A DNA stretch of 64,000 bases from Burkholderia guangdongensis (GCF_013403875.1 NZ_JACBNX010000020.1:1-64000); one strand, 5' to 3'; shown: positions 7,240-16,344, counted from the stretch's first letter. The notes: a model not told the origin generated them from the letters alone. Translations and numbers: made by a program.

Positions 7240-8868
7240 TCATGCGCGCACCGACGCCCGGCCGAGTAACAAGAACAGCAGCGCCGACGCGCCGAGCGAC
7301 AGCGCGACGAGCAGCGCCGCATACGGCGCGGCCGCCGCGAATGCGAGCGTCGACGTGTCGCTCCACACCTGGGTTGCGAGCGTGTGCGTGCCGGTCGGCG
7401 ACAACAGCAGCGTCGCGTTCAGCTCGGTGACGACCGAGATGAACACCATCGTCGCGGCCGCGCCGAGGCCGGGCGCGACGAGCGGCAGCACGACGCGCAC
7501 GAGCGTGGCCCGCCAGCCGAGCCCGAGCGAGCGCGCGGTCTCCTCGAGCCGCACCTGCACGTGCGCGAACGCCGCGCGCACGCTGACGACCGCGAGCGGC
7601 AGGAACAGAATCGCGTACACGCCGATGAGCATTGGCGAGCTCTGGTACAGCGGCTCGACGAAGCGCACGGTCAGCGACACGACCGCGAGTGCGATCACGA
7701 TGCTCGGCACGCCCTGCGCGGTCATCACGATCCGTTCGAACGCGGTCGCGATGCGGCCCGGGAAGCGCGTGAGCAGGAACGCGAGCGGCAGCGCGAGCAG
7801 TGTCGTCAGCGCGGCGGCGGACAGGCCGTAGCTGGCCGACGCGAGCGACGCCTGCCACAGCAGCTCGGGCGACACGTCGGCCGGCGTGACCGCGGCCGCG
7901 CCCTGCTGCGTGAGCCAGTAGCCGATCATGCCGAGCGGCACGCCGAGCGTCGCGACCGCGAGCGCCGCGAAGCCGGCGGCCGCGGCCCAGCGCCACGGGC
8001 CGAGCTCGTAGCGCATCGCCGCGCGGCGCGCGCTGCGATGGGTGGCGCCGTAGCGCGCATGCCCGCGCACGCGCGCCTCGAACACGACGCAGACGAGGCA
8101 CAGCGCGATCAGCACGCAGCCGAGCAGCGACGCGCCGCCGCCGTCGAACGACGTCCGGTATTCCGCGTAGATCTCGGTCGTGAACGTGCGAAAGCGCAGC
8201 AACTGGAACGCGCCGAACTCGGACAGCACGCCGAGCGCGACGAGCAGCATCCCGCCGAAGAGGGCGGGGCGCAGCTGCGGCAGCACGACGCGCAGAAAAA
8301 TCCCGCGCGGCGAGCAGCCGAGCGTGCGCGCGCTTTCCTCGAGCGCGGGGTCGAGCTCGCGCAGCGCGGCCGCGACCGGCAGATAGACGAGCGGGAAGTA
8401 CGCGGACACGAGCACGAGCAGCGCGCCCGCGAAGTCCTGCAGATCGAGGCTGATCGACACCCACGCATAACTGGTGATGAACGGCGGCACCGCGAGCGGC
8501 GCGGCCGCGAGCGCGGCCCATAGTGGGCGGCCGGGCAGCGTCGTGCGCTCGACGAACCACGCGGCGGCGGTGCCGAGCACCGCGCAGACGAGCATCGCGG
8601 CGACGGTGATCTCGAGCGTGTTCGCGAGCAGCTCGCCGACGAGCGGGCGGAACAGCAGGTCGGCCGCGTCGCTCGCGCCGACGCCGAACGCGCGATAGAT
8701 CGTGAACGCAATCGGCAGCAGCACCGCGAGCGGGCCGACGAATGCCGCCGCGACCAGCGCGCGCGGCCCGCCGCGCCGGCGGGAAACCGGCGGGGCGGGC
8801 CGATCGGTTACGCTGGGCGGCGTGTGGTCGTCGCGCGCGCTCGCCGCGTCAGAGCAGGCCGGCTTCAC
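7240..8868 (-). CDS. fbpB: Ferric-iron ABC transporter permease FbpB-like (two-domain)
   Basis: The product has 542 residues with about 12 hydrophobic segments in two homologous halves. Each half has the EAA loop that docks the ATPase: EESARTLGCSPRGIFLRVVLP in the first and EETARSLGLGWRATLVRVVLP in the second. Such duplicated permeases are standard for Fbp/Sfu/Afu iron systems. A GTG start at 8868 overlaps the end of fbpA by 20 bp, indicating coupled translation. Confidence 0.92.
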   Translation of the reverse strand: MKPACSDAASARDDHTPPSVTDRPAPPVSRRRGGPRALVAAAFVGPLAVLLPIAFTIYRAFGVGASDAADLLFRPLVGELLANTLEITVAAMLVCAVLGTAAAWFVERTTLPGRPLWAALAAAPLAVPPFITSYAWVSISLDLQDFAGALLVLVSAYFPLVYLPVAAALRELDPALEESARTLGCSPRGIFLRVVLPQLRPALFGGMLLVALGVLSEFGAFQLLRFRTFTTEIYAEYRTSFDGGGASLLGCVLIALCLVCVVFEARVRGHARYGATHRSARRAAMRYELGPWRWAAAAGFAALAVATLGVPLGMIGYWLTQQGAAAVTPADVSPELLWQASLASASYGLSAAALTTLLALPLAFLLTRFPGRIATAFERIVMTAQGVPSIVIALAVVSLTVRFVEPLYQSSPMLIGVYAILFLPLAVVSVRAAFAHVQVRLEETARSLGLGWRATLVRVVLPLVAPGLGAAATMVFISVVTELNATLLLSPTGTHTLATQVWSDTSTLAFAAAAPYAALLVALSLGASALLFLLLGRASVRA

Positions 8869-9877
8869 GGAGCAGCTTGCCGGCCTGGCTGTCGTCGCCG
8901 AGCTTCGCGAACGGGATCGCGGGCGGGCTCAGCTGATCGAACGGTTTCAGGATCGGGTCCGGCGCGACGCCGGGGTGCAGCGGATACTCGAAGCTCACGT
9001 GGCCCTTCGCCATCAGCGTCTGCGCGCGCTCGCCGACCAGGTACGCGACGAGCTTCTGCGCGTCCGCGTTGTGCTTTGACGCCTTCATCACCGCCGCGCC
9101 CGACACGTTGATCAGGCCGCCGACGTCGCCGTTCGCGAAGTGGAACAGCGCGCTGCGCGTCGACTTGTCGCCGAGCTCCGCGTGCAGGCGCGCCCAGTAG
9201 TAGTTGTTGATGATGCCGGTCGTGACCGCGCCGCGGTTCACGGCGGCCGTCACGCCCTCGTCGTCGTCGAAGATCTGCGCGTTCGCCTTCAGGCCCTTCA
9301 GCCACGCGAGCGTCGCGGCCTCGCCCTTCGTCGCGAGCACCGCGCTCACGAGCGGCAGGAAGTCGGCGTCGCTCGGCGCGATCCCGACCTTGCCCTTCCA
9401 TTCCGGCTTCGCGAGGTCGAGCAGCGACGGCGGCAACTGCTTCGGCTGGATCTTGCCGGTGTTGTAGACGAGTGCGTTCTCGCGTGCGAGCACGCCGGCC
9501 CAGTTGCCGTCGGCCGCGCTGAAGCGCGCCGGCACCGCGGCGAGCGTCGACGCGTCGACCTTCGCGAGCAGGCCGCGCTCGTCGAGCAGCACGAGCTCCG
9601 GCGAGTTCTCGGTGAAATAGACGTCGGCCGGCGTGCGGTCGCCCTCGGCGACGAGCTGGGCGGCGAGCGCCGGGCCTTCGCCCGAGCGCACCTTCACGGT
9701 GATGCCCGTCTGCGCCTCGAAATCCTTCACGAGCTGGGTGACGACCTGCTCGTGCTGCGCGCTGTACAGCGTGATCGTCGCGGCGTGGGCGATCGTGCCG
9801 GCGAGCATCAGCGCGGCAGCGGCGGCGGTGGCGAGAACGGAGCGCCGTGCACGGCGGACGGAGAAAACGGTGGTCAT
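8849..9877 (-). CDS. fbpA: Periplasmic ferric-iron-binding protein FbpA-like
   Basis: The product has 342 residues. A signal peptide (about 1-32, ending GTIAHA) precedes ATITLYSAQHEQVV, the usual start of mature Fe3+-binding SBP. The paired tyrosines of NNYYWARLH correspond to the iron-ligand tyrosines of the FbpA/transferrin-like class, and TPADVYFTENSPEL matches the family lobe-1 motif. It delivers Fe3+ to FbpBC. It lies 37 bp after the DyP-peroxidase gene, whose product may supply iron or manage haem in the same compartment (inference). Confidence 0.92.
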   Translation of the reverse strand: MTTVFSVRRARRSVLATAAAAALMLAGTIAHAATITLYSAQHEQVVTQLVKDFEAQTGITVKVRSGEGPALAAQLVAEGDRTPADVYFTENSPELVLLDERGLLAKVDASTLAAVPARFSAADGNWAGVLARENALVYNTGKIQPKQLPPSLLDLAKPEWKGKVGIAPSDADFLPLVSAVLATKGEAATLAWLKGLKANAQIFDDDEGVTAAVNRGAVTTGIINNYYWARLHAELGDKSTRSALFHFANGDVGGLINVSGAAVMKASKHNADAQKLVAYLVGERAQTLMAKGHVSFEYPLHPGVAPDPILKPFDQLSPPAIPFAKLGDDSQAGKLLREAGLL

Positions 9878-9914
9878 TTCGATAAATCCTTGAGCGAAAA
9901 CGAAGAATTCCTAT

Positions 9915-11276
9915 TTATGCGTCGAACAAAGCGGCACCGATGAACGAGCCCGGCTGCGCGCCGGGCGGGCACGCGAAAATCGCGCTGCCGACGTGCGTCG
10001 TGAACTGGTTCATGATGTCGAGCTTCGCGAGCTTTTCGTTGATCGGGATGAAGCCCTTGCGCGGGTCGCGCTGGTGCGCGACGAACATCAGCCCCGAATC
10101 GTACTCGGTTTGCTGGCGCCACGGCGGCCAGCGCTCGATATAAAAGCTCGTGCTGTCGTTGTACGAATACGCGCGGCGCAGGATCTGCGCGCCGCCGTTC
10201 AGCTGCGGCGACGCGAGGCGCGCGTGCGCATTGTCCGGGATCACCGGGTTGCCGTCGCTGTCGGCCGCGTCGAGGTCGAGCGGATCGGTCTCGTGCTTGC
10301 CGCCGAGCGGTGCGCCGCTGTACTTGTGGCGGCCGACCACCTGCTCCTGGAAGCCGAGCTCGGTGTTGTCCCAGTGCTCGAGCGTGATCCGGATCCGCCG
10401 CACGACCGTGTACGTGCCGCCGTTCATCCAGGCCGGGCCTTCGTCGCCCGCCCACACGAACTGGCTCATCGCGGCCGGATCGGACATCGGCGGGTTCATC
10501 GTGCCGTCCTTGAAGCCCATCAGGTTGCGCGGCGTCTCGCTGGGCCGGCCGGACAGGAAGCCCGCCTGGCCCCAGCGCATCCGCGTCGCGTTCGCGCCGA
10601 GCCGCGCGAGCTGGCGCACCGCGTGGAACGCGACCTGCGCATCGTTCGCGCATGCCTGGATGAACAGGTCGCCGCCCGTCTTCTCCGGCAGAAGCTGGTC
10701 GCCGTTGAAGCGCGGCAGGTCGACGAGCGCGGCCGGGCGCTTCTTCTCGAGCCCGTAGCGGTCCTTGCCCGCGACCGCGAACAGGCCCGGCCCGAAGCCG
10801 AACGTGATCGTGAGCCGCGCGGGGCCGAGACCGAGCGCGTCGCCGGAGTCGACGGGGGCTTTGTCCCCGTCGTGGCCGTCGCTGCCGTCATTCCCGGCCG
10901 GCCCGGCGATCGGCTCGGCCGTCTGGCCGCGCGCGAGACGCGCGGCCGCGTCGGTCCACGTCTTCAGCAGCGCGATCACGTCCGCGCGCTGGGTCGTGGT
11001 CAGGTCGAGCGCCGCGAAATACGCGTGGCTCTGCTGCGGCGTCGTAATGCCGCTCTGGTGCTTGCCGTAGAACGGCTCCGCGCCGTCATGCGCCTCGTGC
11101 GCCGGTGCGTTCCCGGGCGCATTCCCGGGCGCGTCGATGGGCGCGTCGGTCGCCGCCGCCGCCGCGCGGGCCGGCTGCATCGCCGTCGCCGCGAGGCCCC
11201 CGGCGATCGCCGCGCCGCCCGCCTTCAGGAAGCCGCGTCGCGCGGGGCGCGGCGGCTCGTTCAAATCGTCTGCCAT
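9915..11276 (-). CDS. efeB: Tat-exported DyP-type peroxidase, EfeB-like
   Basis: The product has 453 residues. The N-terminus RPARRGFLKAGGAAIAGGLAA is a twin-arginine signal (Arg13-Arg14), so it is exported folded. The DyP signature GFKDGTMNPP (catalytic Asp of GxxDG) is present, and a distal HEARLASPQ-like segment carries HARLASP, typical of EfeB. Family members bind haem and act as peroxidases or deferrochelatases. Here it sits with an FbpABC importer rather than the usual EfeUO permease. The stop is 37 bp before fbpA, and the start is 10 bp after the NHL gene. Confidence 0.9.
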   Translation of the reverse strand: MADDLNEPPRPARRGFLKAGGAAIAGGLAATAMQPARAAAAATDAPIDAPGNAPGNAPAHEAHDGAEPFYGKHQSGITTPQQSHAYFAALDLTTTQRADVIALLKTWTDAAARLARGQTAEPIAGPAGNDGSDGHDGDKAPVDSGDALGLGPARLTITFGFGPGLFAVAGKDRYGLEKKRPAALVDLPRFNGDQLLPEKTGGDLFIQACANDAQVAFHAVRQLARLGANATRMRWGQAGFLSGRPSETPRNLMGFKDGTMNPPMSDPAAMSQFVWAGDEGPAWMNGGTYTVVRRIRITLEHWDNTELGFQEQVVGRHKYSGAPLGGKHETDPLDLDAADSDGNPVIPDNAHARLASPQLNGGAQILRRAYSYNDSTSFYIERWPPWRQQTEYDSGLMFVAHQRDPRKGFIPINEKLAKLDIMNQFTTHVGSAIFACPPGAQPGSFIGAALFDA

Positions 11277-11286
11277 ATCGAATCCG

Positions 11287-12435
11287 TCACTTTGCGAGCA
11301 TCAGCGTGTTCACGTCGTCCTCGACGTAGTAGAAGCCGTCGCCTTCCGGCGTCATCGCGATCCCGAACAGGTCGCCGTTGCCCGGTGGCGACTGCGCCTT
11401 GTCGGTGTCGATCCAGCGCGCGTACAGCTGCTTGCCGGCGACCGGGTCGATCTCGACGACCTGGCCGTTCTGCGCGTTCGTCGCGAGCAGGTGGCCGTTC
11501 GGCGCGGTCGCGAGCGCGAGCGGGCGGCGCAGGAAGCCGTCGGCGGTCACTTGCCGGCCGACGCCCGCGCTCGTGTCGCGCGTCATCGGGTCGTCGATCT
11601 CGACGATCCGGTTGCCGATCGCGTCGGATACATACAGCTTCTGCCGGTCGGCCGACAGCGCGAGCCCGGTCGGGCCGACGAGGAACGCGCCTTTGTCCGC
11701 CTGCGCGCCGAGGCCGCTCGCGACGACCGTCTCCTGCTTCACGACGGGCGGCTTGCCGTCCGGGATGTCGAGGTCGATGCGCAGCACGGTCGCCTGTTTG
11801 TAGACGGGCGGATTGCCGTCGGCGCCGCCGACGCCGAAGCCCGCCATGCTGACGAACAGCGTTGCGGATTGGCCGTTGTCGACGACGGCCATGTTGCCCC
11901 ACGGGTCGTTGATGTTCGCGCTCGTGAACGTCGATGCGACGTGGCCGTGCGGATCGAGCACGATCAGGCAGCCGGCGCCTTTCGTGTTCGTCGTGCCGTC
12001 GTTGCTCGGCGTGCTGCCGACGATCACCCAGCCGGAGCGCAGCATCGTCATCGCGGTCGACAGGCCGACGCCGCCCGGGCACGTCTTCAGGTCGCGCGGG
12101 ATCGACGCGAACACGCTCATCTGCTTCGTCGACGGCCGGTAGTCGACGATCGTGCCGCCGGTGCCCTGCAGGTTCGCCGCGTTGTTGAAGTTGTCGACGA
12201 GCACGTCGCCCTGCTGCACGGTGCCGGCCGCGACCGGCGCGACCGCGATCGCGTACGGGTTCTGGTCGCCGTTGTCGGGCACCGTGTTGATCAGCGTCGT
12301 GTGACGGTGCAGCGTTTCGAGAAAGCCCTGCGGCTGCGCGTGCGCGGCGGATGCCGCGGCGAGCGCGGCCACGGCTGCCGCGGCCGCGAGCGCTTGCGCG
12401 ACGCGTCGGCGCGACGGGGAAGAGCGTGGAACCAT
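11287..12435 (-). CDS. Secreted NHL/beta-propeller-type protein
   Basis: The product has 382 residues. The signal peptide is RRRVAQALAAAAAVAALAAA ending AHA. Repeated propeller-like blades can be seen: VGPTGLALSADRQKLYVSDAIGN, RRPLALATAPNGHLLATNAQNGQVVEID, and GDLFGIAMTPEGDGFYYVED. The start is set by AGGAG 8 bp upstream of ATG 12435. No catalytic residues are recognised. Its place between an outer-membrane porin and a DyP peroxidase suggests a periplasmic partner in the same uptake or stress function (inference). Confidence 0.75.
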   Translation of the reverse strand: MVPRSSPSRRRVAQALAAAAAVAALAAASAAHAQPQGFLETLHRHTTLINTVPDNGDQNPYAIAVAPVAAGTVQQGDVLVDNFNNAANLQGTGGTIVDYRPSTKQMSVFASIPRDLKTCPGGVGLSTAMTMLRSGWVIVGSTPSNDGTTNTKGAGCLIVLDPHGHVASTFTSANINDPWGNMAVVDNGQSATLFVSMAGFGVGGADGNPPVYKQATVLRIDLDIPDGKPPVVKQETVVASGLGAQADKGAFLVGPTGLALSADRQKLYVSDAIGNRIVEIDDPMTRDTSAGVGRQVTADGFLRRPLALATAPNGHLLATNAQNGQVVEIDPVAGKQLYARWIDTDKAQSPPGNGDLFGIAMTPEGDGFYYVEDDVNTLMLAK

Positions 12436-12480
12436 CGATCGATCTCCTGACTGGCGCACTGGCCCGACCGGGCCGGCGCG

Positions 12481-12575
12481 CGAAAAAAAAGGCGCTCTCA
12501 AGAAAACGCCGGGCCGTCCCAAGTTTTCTTGACCCCCTCGGGGGGCCTGACGCGAAGCGGCAGGTCTGGGGGCGC
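12481..12575. repeat. Intergenic palindromic repeat (REP-like) between porin and NHL genes
   Basis: TCAAGAAAAC (12498-12507) and GTTTTCTTGA (12523-12532) form a perfect 10-bp inverted repeat around a GC-rich loop. They are followed by CCCCCTCGGGGGG and a GCGAAGCGGC-containing tail. I recall very similar CCAAGTTTTCTTGACCCCC blocks scattered between genes in Burkholderia genomes, but cannot count copies here. It could attenuate transcription between oprB and the downstream iron genes. Confidence 0.55.
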
Positions 12576-13991
12576 TCAGAAAGTGACGTTCGCGCGCATC
12601 CCGACGACGAATGTGTTGCGCAGCGGCTGCGTGGGGTCGCTCGGGTTCTGCCCGGCGCCGGCGTTGAACGTGTACTGCGCGTCCGCCTGCAGCACGCACC
12701 ACGGGTTCAGCTGATACTGGTACGTCGCCTCGAGCGTCGTCTCGTTCGTGCGCACGCCGTACGGGCCGAGCGCCGCGTAGTCCTGATCGAGATCGGTCGT
12801 GTGGCTGCCGATCCGGATGTACGTGAGCGCGAGGCCGGCGCTGTCGTTGTCGCGGCCGTCGAACGGCCCCTTCAGCACCACGCCCGCGTTTGCCGCGAAG
12901 CTGACGAAATTGCGGTCGCCGGGCGCGCCCATCACGCGCGCGAACACGCCGACGCTCTTCGCGCCGGTCGGGTCGGGGCGCCAGACCATCTGGTCGGCGA
13001 CCGCGTAGAAGCTGTAGTTGCCGTGATGCTGCTGCGGCACGCCGGTCGACGCCGGGTTCGCGAGCGACAGGCCGGTGTCGTCGACGCGCGGGTCCGCGAA
13101 GCGGCCGTTGTGATACCAGAGCCCGAGCTTGTACGTGCCGGGCAGCGCGTTCGACGGGCCCGTGTCCATCTGGCCGTCGGCCGGCTGGTTCACCGCGTAC
13201 TGCAGCTCGCCGATATACAGCGCGCCGTTGTGCAGGTTGAAGTTCGTGCCGGACAGGTTGTTCGGGTTGTTGCCGAGCGGATCGCCGTCGAACACGCCCG
13301 CGAGGGCGGTCAGGTTTGGCGTGATCTGGCCGCGCACGCGCACGCCGAGATCGGCGAGCGGATACGCGGGCCCGCCGTTCGGCAGGTCGTACGACGGCAG
13401 CGCGGGCCAGCCGAACATCGTGTTCACGAACGTCGCCGCGTACTGGCTGACGATGAATTCCTGGTCGAGGCTCTGCTGGCCGATTTTCACGTCGACGCGC
13501 TTGTCGAGGAACGACTGCTGATACCACAGCTCCCACAGGCGCGTCGTGTCCTGCGCCTCGATGCCGCTCGCGGTGTTCAGCGTGCCGAGGTTGGTCTGGC
13601 TCAGGTTGCGGCCGTGGATGTTCAGGCCGCTGACGTTGAACGTGCCGCCGGGCACGCCGAGCGCCTTGCTCGTGTCGACGGTGAGCGTTGCGGTCGTGAG
13701 GCCGTCGTAGGTGCCGCCCGTCTTCAGGCCGCCGCGCAGGTTCGCGAGATATTCGCTGGTTTCTGTGATGCTCAGCGTCGCGCCGTACTGGCCGAGCCAC
13801 GGGCGCAGGCCGCCCATGTCGCCGAGCAGGTTCTGGCGGCTCCACACGCCCGTCCAGAACGTCGACGGCTGCGCGTGGATCGCGAGGTCGGCTTCGGGCG
13901 CCTCGGGCTGCGCGTCGACCGGCGTGTCGGCGAACGCGGCGGTGGTCGCGACGCTCGCGGCGCACGCGCACGCGATGAACGCTGATTTCAT
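12576..13991 (-). CDS. oprB: OprB-family carbohydrate-type outer-membrane porin
   Basis: The product has 471 residues with a signal peptide at about 1-21 (ending AAFA). The OprB start motif is present: WSRQNLLGDMGGLRPWLGQYG followed by TETSEYLANLRGG. Alternating amphipathic beta strands run throughout and the C-terminus is GMRANVTF, with the terminal Phe used by the BAM machinery. The family transports sugars or acidic substrates. Here it heads a run of iron-uptake genes behind a Fur-like box, so an iron-chelate role is possible (inference). The AGGGAG ribosome site supports this start. Confidence 0.88.
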   Translation of the reverse strand: MKSAFIACACAASVATTAAFADTPVDAQPEAPEADLAIHAQPSTFWTGVWSRQNLLGDMGGLRPWLGQYGATLSITETSEYLANLRGGLKTGGTYDGLTTATLTVDTSKALGVPGGTFNVSGLNIHGRNLSQTNLGTLNTASGIEAQDTTRLWELWYQQSFLDKRVDVKIGQQSLDQEFIVSQYAATFVNTMFGWPALPSYDLPNGGPAYPLADLGVRVRGQITPNLTALAGVFDGDPLGNNPNNLSGTNFNLHNGALYIGELQYAVNQPADGQMDTGPSNALPGTYKLGLWYHNGRFADPRVDDTGLSLANPASTGVPQQHHGNYSFYAVADQMVWRPDPTGAKSVGVFARVMGAPGDRNFVSFAANAGVVLKGPFDGRDNDSAGLALTYIRIGSHTTDLDQDYAALGPYGVRTNETTLEATYQYQLNPWCVLQADAQYTFNAGAGQNPSDPTQPLRNTFVVGMRANVTF

Positions 13992-14035
13992 TGGATTCTC
14001 CCTGCCTTGCTATGCGATCTGAATACGACGGGCGG

Positions 14036-14064
14036 ATCGTATTGGTCGCTAACAAGAAAGTCAA
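14036..14064 (-). promoter_or_regulatory. Sigma70-type promoter of the oprB/iron operon
   Basis: On the minus strand TTGACT (14064-14059) and TACGAT (14041-14036) are 17 bp apart, about 45 bp upstream of the oprB start. The Fur-like box lies immediately upstream. Confidence 0.6.
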
Positions 14065-14069
14065 TGTAA

Positions 14070-14088
14070 ACGAGAATGATTCGCATTA
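14070..14088. promoter_or_regulatory. Fur-box-like operator
   Basis: The sequence ACGAGAATGATTCGCATTA matches the degenerate GATAATGATAATCATTATC Fur consensus and the GAGAATGATTCGCATT style seen before Burkholderia iron genes. It abuts the -35 element of the oprB promoter, where a repressor would block RNA polymerase. This supports iron regulation of the whole minus-strand run. Confidence 0.7.
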
Positions 14089-14391
14089 AATTACGCGATG
14101 TAATGAATAGCCTTACGGTTTTCATCGGCTCGACGTCGAAAGCGAATTGAAAAAGTAATTTTCTGTGTAATGAAAATGTATGGATTCGAGGCGACGCGAT
14201 TCACACGCTTTTTGGTAAGCTCACTGCCAAGAACAAATCCGGCGTTTTCGATGAATTCCGCCCAATTCCGAGGCGACGAGTATTCCGTTTTTCCGATCTC
14301 CATCCGTGCGGGGCCGCTGCCGGATGGGGTTAGATTGCGCGTGAAAGAGAAAAAAACCGTCGTACAAGTCGAGGTACAAGGAGAGAAAGGT

Positions 14392-15159
14392 ATGTCGCTG
14401 CTTTCGAATGATGCAAATGGCAGTACGGATAATCGCAAGGCAAAGCTGATCAAGTGGGCGATCATCATCGCCGGCGTGGCGGTGGCCGCGCCCGCCGCGC
14501 TGCTCGTATTGAAAGGGCTCGTCGCGCTGATCACCGCGGCGGTCGTCGGGCTCGGCGCGATCTATCTCGCGCCCGTCGTCGCGATGAAGTTCGCGAACCA
14601 GAAGGTCAAGCTGATGGTGCAGGAGGCGCAGGCGAATCCGGTCGAGACGCTGATCAACCAGCTCGCCGACAAGCGCCAGGCCGCGCAGAAGTTCGCGGAC
14701 AGCATCACTGCGTTCCGCACCGAGGTGAAGAACTTCGAGAACAAGACCGAGCTGTTCGAGAAGCAGTATCCGGACGACGCGCCGCGCTTTCGCGCGCAGC
14801 TCGACACGATGAAGCAGCTGCTCTCGTTCCGTGAAAGCCGCTACAAGCAGGTGCAGACCGAGCTGAAGAACTTCGCGGCCGCGATCGACCGCGCGAAGGC
14901 GATGTGGGACATGTCGCAGGCCGCGCAGCAGATGAACAAGATCGCGGGCAAGCAGACAGCCGATACGTTCGAGCAGATCAAGACCGACGCGGCCGTCGAT
15001 TCGGTGATGCGCTCGGTCAACAAGGCGTTCTCCGAGATGGAGACGTCGCTGATGGACAACCCCGAAGTCAAGCAGGCGCAGCAGGCGGCGCTCGACGACG
15101 GCTCCGGCCGGACGCTCGACGCGTCGGGCGCGCCGCAGCTTTCGTCGAAAAAACAATAA
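14392..15159 (+). CDS. Membrane-anchored coiled-coil protein of unknown function
   Basis: The product has 255 residues. Two hydrophobic segments at about 19-66 (WAIIIAGVAVAAPAALLVL; LVALITAAVVGLGAIYLAP) are followed by a long, charged, heptad-rich helical region (NQKVKLMVQEAQANPVETLI to about 225), reminiscent of PspA-like or LemA-like rods. I do not assign a family. The start is ATG 14392 with AAGGAGAG upstream; an in-frame extension to 14170 lacks a ribosome site. It lies 21 bp before a secreted LysM protein gene, so they form an operon. Confidence 0.75.
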   Translation: MSLLSNDANGSTDNRKAKLIKWAIIIAGVAVAAPAALLVLKGLVALITAAVVGLGAIYLAPVVAMKFANQKVKLMVQEAQANPVETLINQLADKRQAAQKFADSITAFRTEVKNFENKTELFEKQYPDDAPRFRAQLDTMKQLLSFRESRYKQVQTELKNFAAAIDRAKAMWDMSQAAQQMNKIAGKQTADTFEQIKTDAAVDSVMRSVNKAFSEMETSLMDNPEVKQAQQAALDDGSGRTLDASGAPQLSSKKQ

Positions 15160-15180
15160 ACGTCGGACGGTAAAACGATC

Positions 15181-16332
15181 ATGAAAAAATTACTCGGCGC
15201 GGTCGCGTTTCTCGTGGTTCTCGTGGCGGTCTGGTTCGTGCATCAGGGCGGCCTGTCGCGGCTGCAGAGCGCCGCGGGCGGCGGCGGCACCACGCAAGGC
15301 AGCGCGTCGACGCAGGCGGGCACCGGCGTCGACCTGGGCCACGGCGACGCGAAGACCGCCGACACGGCGACGGGCGCCAACTTCAAGCCCGAGCAGAGCA
15401 CGCTGAAGTCGATCCTCAACAACGGCGTGGTGCGGATCTCGGTGCAGAATCCGAGCGAGCCGTTCTTCGGCGAAGACAAGGGCGGCAACGCGCACGGCTT
15501 CAACGTCGAGTTCGCGCATCTGCTGTTCGCGGATCCGTCGTTCGCGACGGGCGGCAAGCAGATCGTCGTCGATACGCGTCACGAGGTCGACACGTATCCG
15601 GGCGTGCCGAAGCAGCTGCTCGACACCGACGGCAGCGGCAACCATACGGTCGACATCGCGATGGACGGCCTCACGTTCCCGGACAACACGCCGTCGGGCG
15701 TCGTCTACTCGGTGCCGTACGTCGACGACTTCGGCTACTCGCTGATCGTGAAGCAGGGCTCCGCGATCCGCTCGGGCGACGATCTCGCCGGCCGCACGGT
15801 CGGCATCCTGAAGGGCGATCCGGACGTACGCGCGTTCGTCACGCGCCAGTATCCGAACGCGCACTTCGTCGAGGTCGACGATTCCGATCCGGACTTCATC
15901 GCGAAGAGCGTCGATAGTCACGCGGTCGACGCGTTCATCTACGACTATCCGTTCGCGGTCAGCTCGATCAAGGGCACGGACCTGAAGTTCGCGGTGACGA
16001 AGCTCGACGGCTCGAACATCGCGTACAAGATCGCCGTGCGCGCGCAGGATCAGGATCTGCTGATCTACCTGAACGCGGCGATCGCGAAGCTGAAGCAGTC
16101 GCCGGAGTATCTGGATCTGCTGCGCAAGTACTTCGTCAGCGACCAGGCCGTGACGACGAGTGCCGGCGCCGGCGAGCAGGCGTACGTCGTGAAGCAGGGC
16201 GACACGCTGAACCTGATCGCGTCGAGCAAGCTCGGCAACGGCGCGCGCTATCGCGAGATCCAGCGCCGCAACAACCTCGCGAACCCGAACCTGATCCTGG
16301 TCGGCCAGCACCTGGTGATTCCGGCGCACTGA
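15181..16332 (+). CDS. Family-3 solute-binding domain fused to a C-terminal LysM domain
   Basis: The product has 383 residues. Residues 1-22 are an uncleaved anchor or signal (LLGAVAFLVVLVAVWFVHQ). A low-complexity Gly/Thr/Ala linker follows, then an SBP_bac_3-type domain at about 70-315 (LNNGVVRISVQNPSEPFF; VDIAMDGLTFPDNTP; LAGRTVGILKGDPDVRAFV; AVDAFIYDYPFAV). A LysM domain lies at about 335-382 (YVVKQGDTLNLIASSKLG; NLILVGQHLVIP). The architecture suggests ligand sensing at the peptidoglycan rather than transport; no permease genes are nearby. Translationally downstream of the coiled-coil protein. Confidence 0.88.
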   Translation: MKKLLGAVAFLVVLVAVWFVHQGGLSRLQSAAGGGGTTQGSASTQAGTGVDLGHGDAKTADTATGANFKPEQSTLKSILNNGVVRISVQNPSEPFFGEDKGGNAHGFNVEFAHLLFADPSFATGGKQIVVDTRHEVDTYPGVPKQLLDTDGSGNHTVDIAMDGLTFPDNTPSGVVYSVPYVDDFGYSLIVKQGSAIRSGDDLAGRTVGILKGDPDVRAFVTRQYPNAHFVEVDDSDPDFIAKSVDSHAVDAFIYDYPFAVSSIKGTDLKFAVTKLDGSNIAYKIAVRAQDQDLLIYLNAAIAKLKQSPEYLDLLRKYFVSDQAVTTSAGAGEQAYVVKQGDTLNLIASSKLGNGARYREIQRRNNLANPNLILVGQHLVIPAH

Positions 16333-16344
16333 GCGCAACACGCA

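Larger units (their letters stand above)
13992..14391. other. 400-bp divergent intergenic region
   Basis: AT-richer than its surroundings. Besides the oprB promoter and Fur-like box it contains several TTGAAA/TAAT-like hexamers (around 14147-14171) that could serve the plus-strand gene at 14392, none with ideal spacing. Open frames crossing it on both strands have no family similarity and no good start signals. Confidence 0.5.

Noticed and set aside
14091..14534. Minus-strand 147-codon frame opposite the coiled-coil gene
   Set aside because: Overlaps a better-supported gene and the Fur/promoter region; no motif.
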